From the NCBI RefSeq assembly GCF_024124745.1, contig NZ_JAMXRU010000012.1, forward strand, positions 1 through 54,257: a stretch of 54,257 nucleotides of DNA, read 5' to 3'. Every line of letters begins with the position of its first letter. Within the stretch, counting starts at the first letter, position 1. The notes beneath the pieces are model-generated. The model saw only the letters and a program-made list of their open reading frames with translations. It did not search any database and had not been told where the DNA came from. Shown here one piece after another: positions 47,622 to 54,257 of the stretch. The translations under genes and the position numbers were made by a program. Origin of the DNA: Aeromicrobium sp. CnD17-E. Lineage in GTDB: Bacteria; Actinomycetota; Actinomycetes; Propionibacteriales; Nocardioidaceae.

Positions 47622-49004
47622 ATGGCGAAGCTGAGTGGATTCCCCGAGCTGCTGCCGGCCGACCGTGCGGTGGAGGTGGCGGTCGTCGACGCCCTGCGCC
47701 GCGTGTTCGAGCTGCACGGCTTCGCCAACGTCGAGACCCGCGCCGTCGAGCCGGTCGAGACGCTGCTGCGCAAGGGCGAGATCGACAAGGAGGTCTACGT
47801 CGTGCGCCGCATCCACGACGACGCCTCCGGCGACTCCGGCTCCCGCTCCGACGCGCTCGCGCTGCACTTCGACCTCACCGTCCCCTTCGCGCGCTACGTG
47901 GTGGAGAACGCCGGCAAGCTCGCCTTCCCGTTCCGTCGCTACCAGGTCCAGAAGGTGTGGCGCGGGGAGCGTCCGCAGCAGGGACGCTTCCGCGAGTTCA
48001 CGCAGGCCGACATCGACATCGTCGGCGACGGCACGCTGCCGTTCCACGCCGACGTCGAGGTCGCGCGGGTGATGGCCGAGGCGCTGGCCGCGGTGTCCGC
48101 CGTCCTTGGCGCCGGACCGGACGACCCGTCCTGGTTCACGTTGCAGGTGAGCAACCGCAAGGTGCTCGAGGGCTTCTACCGTGGCCTCGGCGTCGCGGAG
48201 CCCACTGCCGTCATGCAGGTCGTCGACAAGCTCGACAAGCTGCCGGGCGAGCGCATCCTCGAGCTGCTCGCCGAGACCGGTCTCGACGAGACGTCGGCCC
48301 GTGCCTGCCTGGCGCTCGCGGAGATCAGCACCGACGACACCTCCTTCGTCGAGCGGGTCCGCGAGCTGGGTGTCGAGCACCCGCTGCTCGACGAGGGCCT
48401 CGACGAGCTCGCGACCGTGGTCGCCGCCTGTGCCGACGTCGAGGGGGTCCGCGTCACCGCCGACCTGCGCATCGCGCGCGGCCTCGACTACTACACCGGG
48501 ACCGTGTTCGAGACGCGCATGACCGGGCAGGAGCAGCTCGGCTCCGTCTGCTCCGGCGGGCGCTACGACGAGCTCGCGTCCGACGGCCGACGCACCTACC
48601 CGGGCGTGGGCATCTCGCTCGGCCTCTCGCGGCTGCTCGTCCCGCTCGTCGCGAACGGGCTGACCAGCAGCCGACCCGTGCCGTCGGCCGTGCTCGTCGC
48701 CGTGACCGACGAGGAGTCACGTCCGGCGAGCGACGCCCTCGCGCAGCGGCTGAGGCGGCGCGGCATCCCCACCGAGGTGTCGTCGGCGGCGCAGAAGTTC
48801 GGCAAGCAGATCCGCACCGCGGAGCGCCGTGGGATCCCGTACGTCCTCTTCCCGGGCGAACCGCCTAGGGTCGCCCCTAGTGTCAAGGACATCCGTACCG
48901 GCGACCAGGTCGACGTCGACCCCGACACCTGGACGCCCCCCGCCGCCGACCTGACGCCCACCGTCGTCGGGCTCGGCCCCCACTCGAAGGAGACCACGCC
49001 GTGA
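47622..49004 (+). CDS. hisS: Histidyl-tRNA synthetase
   Basis: 460 residues. Class II core with motif 2 ([20 protein letters not shown], then [12 protein letters not shown]), the histidine-specific [12 protein letters not shown], motif 3 region [11 protein letters not shown], and an anticodon-binding C-terminus ([20 protein letters not shown]). GGAGGG lies before the ATG, so it is translated with its upstream neighbour. The C-terminus extends about 40 residues beyond the anticodon domain. Its TGA overlaps the aspS GTG. Confidence 0.96.
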   Translation: MAKLSGFPELLPADRAVEVAVVDALRRVFELHGFANVETRAVEPVETLLRKGEIDKEVYVVRRIHDDASGDSGSRSDALALHFDLTVPFARYVVENAGKLAFPFRRYQVQKVWRGERPQQGRFREFTQADIDIVGDGTLPFHADVEVARVMAEALAAVSAVLGAGPDDPSWFTLQVSNRKVLEGFYRGLGVAEPTAVMQVVDKLDKLPGERILELLAETGLDETSARACLALAEISTDDTSFVERVRELGVEHPLLDEGLDELATVVAACADVEGVRVTADLRIARGLDYYTGTVFETRMTGQEQLGSVCSGGRYDELASDGRRTYPGVGISLGLSRLLVPLVANGLTSSRPVPSAVLVAVTDEESRPASDALAQRLRRRGIPTEVSSAAQKFGKQIRTAERRGIPYVLFPGEPPRVAPSVKDIRTGDQVDVDPDTWTPPAADLTPTVVGLGPHSKETTP

Positions 49005-50797
49005 TCCGCACCCACGCCGCCGGAAGCCTGACCGCCGCCCAGGTGGGCGAGCAGGTCACCCTCGCCGGATGGGTGGCGCGCCGGCGCGACCACGGCGGGG
49101 TCGCGTTCATCGACCTGCGCGAGGCCAGCGGCGTCGTGCAGGTGGTCGTCCGCGAGGAGGTCGCGCACCAGCTGCGCGCCGAGTACTGCCTGAAGGTCGT
49201 CGGCACGGTCGAGAAGCGTCCCGAGGGCAACGAGAACCCGGCCATCCCGACCGGAGAGATCGAGGTCATCGCGAGCGACGTCGAGATCCTCAGCGCCTCG
49301 GCGCCCTTGCCCTTCCCCATCGACGACGCCGCGTCGTCGAGCGCGGGCACGGTCGGCGAGGAGGTGCGGCTGCGTCACCGCTACCTCGACCTGCGTCGCT
49401 CGGGCCCCGCGCACAACCTCCGTCTGCGCAGCAAGGTCAACGCCGTCGCGCGCGAGGTGCTCGGCCGCCACGAGTTCGTCGAGGTCGAGACGCCCACCCT
49501 CACCCGCTCGACCCCCGAGGGCGCCCGCGACTTCCTCGTGCCCGCGCGCCTGCGTCCCGGCAGCTGGTACGCGCTGCCGCAGAGCCCCCAGCTGTTCAAG
49601 CAGCTGCTCATGGTCGGCGGCCTGGAGCGGTACTACCAGATCGCACGTTGCTACCGCGACGAGGACTTCCGCGCCGACCGGCAGCCCGAGTTCACCCAGC
49701 TCGACGTCGAGATGAGCTTCGTCGACCAGGACGACGTGATCGCGCTCGCCGAGGAGATCTACGCCGAGCTGTGGCGGCTCATCGACGTCGAGCTGCCCCG
49801 GCCGTTCCCGCGGATCACGTACGCCGACGCGATGCGTCGCTACGGCTCGGACAAGCCCGACCTGCGCTTCGACCTCGAGCTCGTCGAGCTGACCGACTAC
49901 TTCACGGACACCCCCTTCCGCGTGTTCCAGGCGCCGTACGTCGGCGCGGTGGTGCACCCGGGCGGCGGCTCGCAGGCGCGTCGCACGCTCGACGGCTGGC
50001 AGGAGTGGGCCAAGCAGCGTGGCGCGCGGGGCCTGGCCTACGTGCTCGTCGGCGAGGACGGCACCCTGGGCGGTCCGGTCGCGAAGAACCTGTCCGAGGC
50101 CGAGCGCGAGGGACTCGCGGAGGCTGCCGGTGCGAAGCCGGGCGACGCGATCTACTTCGCCGCCGGCCCCACGAAGTCGATGCGTCAGCTCCTCGGTGCC
50201 GCGCGCATCGAGATCGCCCGTCGCGAGAACCTCATCGACGAGTCGGCGTGGGCGTTCTGCTTCGTCGTCGACTGGCCGATGTTCGAGGCCGTGAGCGAGC
50301 TCGACTCCGGCGACGTCGCGGTGGGTGGCGGCGAGTGGACCGCGGTGCACCACGCGTTCACGGCGCCGCAGGACCCGGCGACGCTCGCCGACCCGGGCAG
50401 CTCGATCGCCCAGGCCTACGACATCGTCTGCAACGGCAACGAGGTCGGCGGCGGCTCGATCCGTATCCACCGCCCTGACGTCCAGAAGCGCGTCTTCGAG
50501 ATCATGGGCATCGGCGAGGAGGAGGCGCAGGAGAAGTTCGGCTTCCTGCTCGACGCGTTCGCGTACGGCGCCCCGCCGCACGGCGGCATCGCCTTCGGCT
50601 GGGACCGCACGGTCGGCCTGCTGGCGGGCACCGACTCGATCCGCGACGTCATCGCGTTCCCGAAGTCCGGCGGCGGGTACGACCCGCTGACCGCGGCCCC
50701 GGCCCCGATCACGCCGGAGCAGCGCGCCGAGGCCGGTGTCGACGCGGAGCCCGATGAGGAGGGGCCCGAGGACGCGGACGGCGCACCCGCGTCCTGA
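49001..50797 (+). CDS. aspS: Aspartyl-tRNA synthetase
   Basis: 598 residues, the long bacterial form. OB-fold anticodon domain with [20 protein letters not shown], catalytic motif 2 ([20 protein letters not shown]), a GAD insertion domain (about 290-420), and motif 3 ([19 protein letters not shown]). It charges tRNA-Asp; many actinobacterial enzymes also mischarge tRNA-Asn for the amidotransferase route, which sequence alone does not settle here. The GTG start overlaps the hisS stop. An acidic tail ends the protein. Confidence 0.96.
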   Translation: MIRTHAAGSLTAAQVGEQVTLAGWVARRRDHGGVAFIDLREASGVVQVVVREEVAHQLRAEYCLKVVGTVEKRPEGNENPAIPTGEIEVIASDVEILSASAPLPFPIDDAASSSAGTVGEEVRLRHRYLDLRRSGPAHNLRLRSKVNAVAREVLGRHEFVEVETPTLTRSTPEGARDFLVPARLRPGSWYALPQSPQLFKQLLMVGGLERYYQIARCYRDEDFRADRQPEFTQLDVEMSFVDQDDVIALAEEIYAELWRLIDVELPRPFPRITYADAMRRYGSDKPDLRFDLELVELTDYFTDTPFRVFQAPYVGAVVHPGGGSQARRTLDGWQEWAKQRGARGLAYVLVGEDGTLGGPVAKNLSEAEREGLAEAAGAKPGDAIYFAAGPTKSMRQLLGAARIEIARRENLIDESAWAFCFVVDWPMFEAVSELDSGDVAVGGGEWTAVHHAFTAPQDPATLADPGSSIAQAYDIVCNGNEVGGGSIRIHRPDVQKRVFEIMGIGEEEAQEKFGFLLDAFAYGAPPHGGIAFGWDRTVGLLAGTDSIRDVIAFPKSGGGYDPLTAAPAPITPEQRAEAGVDAEPDEEGPEDADGAPAS

Positions 50798-50816
50798 CCT
50801 CGCGCGAGCAGGTCAG
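50794..50816. terminator. Short hairpin at the aspS 3' end
   Basis: CTGACCT/AGGTCAG (50794-50800, 50810-50816) overlaps the aspS stop codon and separates it from the convergent gene ending at 50823. Confidence 0.4.
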
Positions 50817-50822
50817 CCCCGC

Positions 50823-51320
50823 TCAGCGCGCGGTCGTCGGAGAGGGCCACCCGAGCTGCCGGGCCGCGTGGCAGAGGACGAACCAAGGGCCGACCAGCTC
50901 CACGACCTCGTCCGAGGGGAGCGTCAGCCGTGCCCGCCAAGGCGTGTGCGCCAGCCGGGAGCGGCGGACACCGTAGCGCGGGCGCACCACGACCGCGACG
51001 GGGTCTGGCAGCACGACCGGCGTGCGGGAACCGGTCGTGACCGTCTCGAGGACCAGGCCGTTGACCGTGACCTCCAGGACCCACATGAATCCTCGCAGCC
51101 CCGGGGCCACGACCCGCTCGCCCTCGGTGACGTCGAGCGTCCCGACGTAGCCGTCGTGGCGGGCACCCGGGAACAGGCTCCAGACGTGGAGGGTGCCCCC
51201 CGCGAAGGCGTCGAACAGGTTCGTGACGGTGTTGCTCAGCAGCCAGTACGTGACGGCGAACGGTCCCGGTCGCCGGACGTGCCAGGAGCCACGGTCGTCA
51301 CGAGCAGGACGCAGCTGCAC
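50823..51320 (-). CDS. Protein of unknown function
   Basis: 165 residues. There is one moderately hydrophobic stretch (FAVTYWLLSNTVTNLFDAFA) near the start and a strand-rich remainder (GFMWVLEVTVNGLVLETVTT, VVLPDPVAVVVRPRYGVRR). It ends in a Trp/Cys-containing helix (VVELVGPWFVLCHAARQLGW). I recognise no family. GTG start at 51320, preceded by GAGGG; it begins 8 bases after the stop of the upstream DUF695-like gene, so the two are co-transcribed. Probably cytoplasmic or membrane-associated. Confidence 0.65.
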   Translation of the reverse strand: MQLRPARDDRGSWHVRRPGPFAVTYWLLSNTVTNLFDAFAGGTLHVWSLFPGARHDGYVGTLDVTEGERVVAPGLRGFMWVLEVTVNGLVLETVTTGSRTPVVLPDPVAVVVRPRYGVRRSRLAHTPWRARLTLPSDEVVELVGPWFVLCHAARQLGWPSPTTAR

Positions 51321-51328
51321 CGTGGCCC

Positions 51329-52384
51329 TCAGCCGAGGAGGTGGCGGACGCGGGTCCAGCCCGGGTCGCGCTCATGGGTGGCGGACAGTCCGTGCGTCGA
51401 CGCCCACCGCGCCACGTCGGCGCCGGCGTTCTGGTCCTCGCCGTCGGTGTAGACGTGCAGGGTCCGGGTGCCGTTGGTCGTCACCCGGGCGACGACCAGC
51501 CCGCGTGGCTCGATGGTCGCGGTGAGGGAGTCGTCGAGGGCCTGCAGCCGACCGAGCACCTCCGGTGACGGCATGCCCCGATCGTCGGGGTCGAACGTGG
51601 CGACGAGCGCGTGGTGCAGGTCGAGGGTCGGCGCGTCGACCCATCGCAGACCGGTGCGGGCGAGCGCGAACACCGGGCGACCCTCGGCGGTCTGTCCGGA
51701 GAGCGCCGACCACACGTCGGTGTCGCGCTCCTCGGCGCACACGGCCACCGCAGCCTGCAGGTCCGCCACGGTGCGTGCCGATGACGGGGCGTCGACCAGC
51801 GGCTCGACCCCGCCCAGCCAGCGCGCGACGTCGTCCTCGCCCAGCGCCCAGTCGAGCACCATGAAGGTCAACGGGCCGTGCACCCGCTCGGGCAGCTCGG
51901 CGAAGGCGGGATGGTGCACGCCGACGTGCACGCGCAGCGCCTCCGGGTCGGTCTCGACGGCGAGCACGACCCGCGCGAGGTCGACGGCGGCCCCGTCGAC
52001 CTCGAGCACGGCGTCGAACGCGGTGGGGTCGGCCTCGACGGCCGGTGCGTACTCCCACGTCGCGTCCGCCGGCGGAGCGGCGCGGAACCACCGCTCGGCG
52101 GCAGGACGGGCGTCGGCGAGGCCGCCGGCCGAGACCGTGAGCCGGTGCTGTGCGGTGCGCCCGGGCCCGAGGTGCCAGGTCAGGTCGGGGTCGATCGACG
52201 CCAGCAGACCGTCGAGCACGGCGTGGGTCGGTCCCGCCTGCGACGGGTCGAGGTGCCGGCCCTCCTCGGTCCACCAGTCCCAGAAGGCACCGACCGGCGT
52301 GGGGGCGGGCCGTGCGGTCCCGGCGTCGCCGGCGTCGGCGTGCGGGTCGGACTCGGAGGAGGTACGGCGGGAGAACAGGCCCAT
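51329..52384 (-). CDS. DUF695-like protein of unknown function
   Basis: 351 residues from the ATG at 52384 ([13 protein letters not shown]). Repeated Trp- and Asp-rich segments ([15 protein letters not shown], then [15 protein letters not shown]) and a C-terminal block [20 protein letters not shown] ending in a D-x-x-W motif resemble DUF695, a domain of unknown function that compares two strand-rich halves. A longer start 18 bases upstream is possible, but CAGGCT lies 6 bases before the ATG at 52384, in keeping with the leaderless pattern. Cytoplasmic. First gene of a two-gene unit. Confidence 0.6.
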   Translation of the reverse strand: MGLFSRRTSSESDPHADAGDAGTARPAPTPVGAFWDWWTEEGRHLDPSQAGPTHAVLDGLLASIDPDLTWHLGPGRTAQHRLTVSAGGLADARPAAERWFRAAPPADATWEYAPAVEADPTAFDAVLEVDGAAVDLARVVLAVETDPEALRVHVGVHHPAFAELPERVHGPLTFMVLDWALGEDDVARWLGGVEPLVDAPSSARTVADLQAAVAVCAEERDTDVWSALSGQTAEGRPVFALARTGLRWVDAPTLDLHHALVATFDPDDRGMPSPEVLGRLQALDDSLTATIEPRGLVVARVTTNGTRTLHVYTDGEDQNAGADVARWASTHGLSATHERDPGWTRVRHLLG

Positions 52385-52446
52385 GGGCCCAGCCTGGCCC
52401 ATGCGCCGACCGCGGTACAGCGTCCGGGCGTGTCGGGGGCGGTGAC

Positions 52447-52452
52447 TACGCT
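52447..52452 (+). promoter_or_regulatory. Leaderless -10 element (TACGCT)
   Basis: TACGCT ends 6 bases before the GTG at 52459 of rarA. Confidence 0.5.
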
Positions 52453-52458
52453 CGCAGG

Positions 52459-53829
52459 GTGAGCGACGACGGACTGTTCGACCTGCCGGGGGACGACGTG
52501 CGCCCCGTGGCGCGTCCGGACTCCTCGGGCTCGCTCGCCGGCAACGCCCACTCCTCGGCGCCGCTCGCGGTGCGCATGCGTCCGCGCACCCTCGACGAGC
52601 TCGTCGGCCAGGAGCACCTGCTCGTGCCGGGGTCGCCGCTGCGGCAGGTGATCGACGGCGACCAGCCCCTCACGATCCTGCTCTGGGGCCCTCCGGGCAC
52701 GGGCAAGACGACCATCGCCTCGCTGATCAGCAACCACACCCACCGTCGCTTCGTCGAGGTCTCGGCGGTCTCCGCGGGCGTCAAGGAGGTCCGCGACGTC
52801 ATCGCCGGAGCGCGGCGCGCGCTGCAGAACGGCGTCGAGACGGTGCTGTTCGTCGACGAGGTGCACCGCTTCTCCAAGGCCCAGCAGGACGCGCTGCTGC
52901 CGGGCGTGGAGAACCGCTGGGTCTCGCTCATCGCCGCCACCACCGAGAACCCCCACTTCAGCGTCATCTCGCCGCTGCTCAGCCGGTCGCTGCTCCTCAC
53001 CCTGCAGTCCCTCGACGACGGTGACGTCGCCGTCATGATCGACCGGGCGGTCGAGGACGACCGTGGGCTCGGCGGGCGGGTCAACCTCACCGACGACGCC
53101 CGCGACCACCTGGTGCGGCTGGCCGGTGGCGACGGACGTCGTGTGCTCACCTACCTCGAGGCCGCCGCCGGCGCGACGCTCAGCCAGGGTCGCACCGAGG
53201 TCACCGTCGACGACGCGGCGCTGGCCGTCGACAAGGCGGCCGTGCGCTACGACCGGCAGGGCGACCAGCACTACGACGTCACGAGCGCCTTCATCAAGAG
53301 CATCCGCGGCTCCGACGTCGACGCCGCCCTGCACTACCTCGCGCGCATGGTCGAGGCGGGGGAGGACCCCCGGTTCATCGCGCGGCGCCTGATGATCCAC
53401 GCGAGCGAGGACATCGGCATGGCCGACCCGACGGCGCTGCCCGTCGCCACCGCCACCGCGCAGGCCGTCGCGCTGATCGGGTTCCCCGAGGCGCGCATCC
53501 CGCTCGCCCAGGCCGTGATCCACCTCGCCACCGCGCCCAAGTCGAACGCGGTCGTGCGGGCGATCGACGCCGCGCAGGCCGACGTCCGCGCCGGCCGGGT
53601 CGGTGCCGTGCCCCCGGCGCTGCGCGACGCGCACTACTCCGGCGCCAAGAAGCTCGGCCACGGGCACGACTACCGCTACGCCCACGACGACCCCCGCGGG
53701 GTGGTCACCCAGCAGTACGCGCCCGACGACGTCGACGGCCGCGACTACTACGAGCCCGGCCGCCACGGTCACGAGGCCGCCGTGGCCGACCGGGTCGCGC
53801 GGATCCGCGCCATCCTGCGCGACCGCTGA
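52459..53829 (+). CDS. rarA: Replication-associated recombination protein A (RarA/MgsA ATPase)
   Basis: 456 residues. AAA+ core: [18 protein letters not shown], Walker [11 protein letters not shown], Walker [12 protein letters not shown], sensor 1 [10 protein letters not shown], and the RarA tetramerisation/C-terminal part [20 protein letters not shown] and [16 protein letters not shown]. RarA acts at stalled replication forks. The long C-terminus ([16 protein letters not shown] onward) is family-typical. The upstream open frame is a shadow; the GTG at 52459 gives the normal short N-terminus. Confidence 0.95.
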   Translation: MSDDGLFDLPGDDVRPVARPDSSGSLAGNAHSSAPLAVRMRPRTLDELVGQEHLLVPGSPLRQVIDGDQPLTILLWGPPGTGKTTIASLISNHTHRRFVEVSAVSAGVKEVRDVIAGARRALQNGVETVLFVDEVHRFSKAQQDALLPGVENRWVSLIAATTENPHFSVISPLLSRSLLLTLQSLDDGDVAVMIDRAVEDDRGLGGRVNLTDDARDHLVRLAGGDGRRVLTYLEAAAGATLSQGRTEVTVDDAALAVDKAAVRYDRQGDQHYDVTSAFIKSIRGSDVDAALHYLARMVEAGEDPRFIARRLMIHASEDIGMADPTALPVATATAQAVALIGFPEARIPLAQAVIHLATAPKSNAVVRAIDAAQADVRAGRVGAVPPALRDAHYSGAKKLGHGHDYRYAHDDPRGVVTQQYAPDDVDGRDYYEPGRHGHEAAVADRVARIRAILRDR

Positions 53830-53894
53830 CTCCACGACCCGCTGCTGCGATGCCGCAGGTCGTCGCGACCGCCCACGATGAGCCGTTCCTGCGC

Positions 53895-54012
53895 GCCGGC
53901 GGTGGATCTGCCACCTTCTCAGCCCGTACGAGGTGGAGGATCCACCGCCGCCCACCCACGCGCGGGAAGCGCTTCTCCCTTCGCGTGGCACGGTCCACGA
54001 GAAGGAAGAATC
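53895..54012. repeat. Dispersed element, core-only copy D
   Basis: Both core hairpins without the flanking arrays. Hairpin 1: 20-bp arms (53897-53916 with 53931-53950), two mismatches. Hairpin 2: 16-bp arms (53973-53988 with 53995-54010), two mismatches; its tip GTGGCACGGTCCAC (53985-53998) is the reverse complement of the tip in copy A. One degenerate array-like unit lies to its left near 53840. It sits between rarA and a broken permease gene. Confidence 0.75.
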
Positions 54013-54130
54013 CCTGCGCCTCCCTGCCCGTCCGGCGCCTCCCGACTCCGGCCGTGACCTGTGCCCATCTCCCACGCGGGAGCAGGGCCGCCGTTCCTAG
54101 TAACCTCGACACCATGCCCTCCGACGTCGA

Positions 54131-54257
54131 CCCGCCGAGCGCGCTGGCAGGCACGAGCACCCGGTGGCCGGGACCGACGACCATCCGGACCAGGTGGGGC
54201 ACGACCAGGCCGACGAAGGCGATGATGCCGGCGAAGGAGACGGCGGCCGCCGTGAGC
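54131..54257 (-). pseudogene. Broken FecCD-type siderophore ABC permease gene (fragment)
   Basis: Reading leftwards from the window edge, the translation gives [20 protein letters not shown] followed by [17 protein letters not shown], the unmistakable near-C-terminal part of FecCD/BtuC permeases. About 45-50 further residues (aspartate-arginine helix and ELPVG-type end) should follow, but similarity stops abruptly at about 54130 and the frame runs on into repeat element D. The gene is therefore truncated at its 3' end, or the sequence is chimeric at this point. Iron-siderophore import is the family role; this copy is probably non-functional. Confidence 0.6.

Noticed and set aside
54114-54257. 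New plus-strand gene starting at ATG 54114
   Set aside because: The promoter-like TAACCT and ATG look genuine, but the translation soon runs antisense to clear FecCD permease sequence, so no intact gene can be supported in the window.

Overview
The window is about 54 kb of very GC-rich, densely coding DNA. Third codon positions are strongly GC-biased, GTG starts are common, and many genes have a TANNNT element 6-8 bases before the start codon (leaderless transcription). Housekeeping gene order is actinobacterial: thrS-HIT-pgsA, pdxS-pdxT-yebC-ruvCAB-yajC-secDF-apt-rel, and DUF349/MBL-hisS-aspS-rarA. This fits the Propionibacteriales (Nocardioidaceae, for example an Aeromicrobium- or Nocardioides-like chromosome), but the genus is an inference. 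No plasmid, phage or IS transposase gene is visible.

Layout. 1-6.7 kb: YihY membrane protein, two tandem DUF4333 proteins, small and lipoprotein genes, a GNAT acetyltransferase, a Gly-Cys-Val tRNA operon, a PabC-like class IV aminotransferase, a second tRNA-Val and a YbaK-type tRNA deacylase. 6.7-11.1 kb: an operon of TetR regulator, Baeyer-Villiger-type monooxygenase and acetoacetate-decarboxylase-fold protein, divergent from a ChoD-like GMC oxidoreductase; both promoters share one palindrome. 11.1-16.0 kb: an amine/amino-acid catabolic locus (Lrp regulator, class III aminotransferase, APC permease, saccharopine-dehydrogenase-like enzyme). 16.1-20.8 kb: thrS, a secreted protein of unknown function, HIT protein and PgsA-type phosphatidyltransferase. 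21.6-24.3 kb: an AurF-type diiron oxygenase with its likely electron donor, a ferredoxin/ferredoxin-reductase fusion. 24.3-36.6 kb: vitamin B6 synthesis, YebC, Holliday-junction RuvCAB, Sec accessory proteins, adenine salvage and the stringent-response enzyme Rel. 36.7-43.0 kb: a tightly overlapping five-gene operon encoding a membrane polysaccharide synthase, a GH26-OpgC fusion and a complete partner-switching module (PP2C phosphatase, STAS protein, HATPase kinase). 43.9-53.8 kb: PhoD-type phosphatase, DUF349 protein, MBL hydrolase, hisS, aspS, two unknown genes and rarA. The right edge holds a broken FecCD-type permease gene.

Two things stand out. First, four intergenic regions (20.9-21.5, 27.0-27.6, 43.2-43.9 and 53.9-54.0 kb) carry copies of one undescribed-looking non-coding element. 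Three are 600-750 bp nested quasi-palindromes: 31/32-bp phased tandem units flank a core of two long hairpins whose stems differ between copies by compensatory base-pair changes. The fourth is core only and lies beside the broken permease gene. Second, the five-gene operon places a BcsA-like synthase that has no PilZ domain under apparent phosphorylation-based partner-switching control. The synthase carries a roughly 150-residue insertion between its catalytic motifs.
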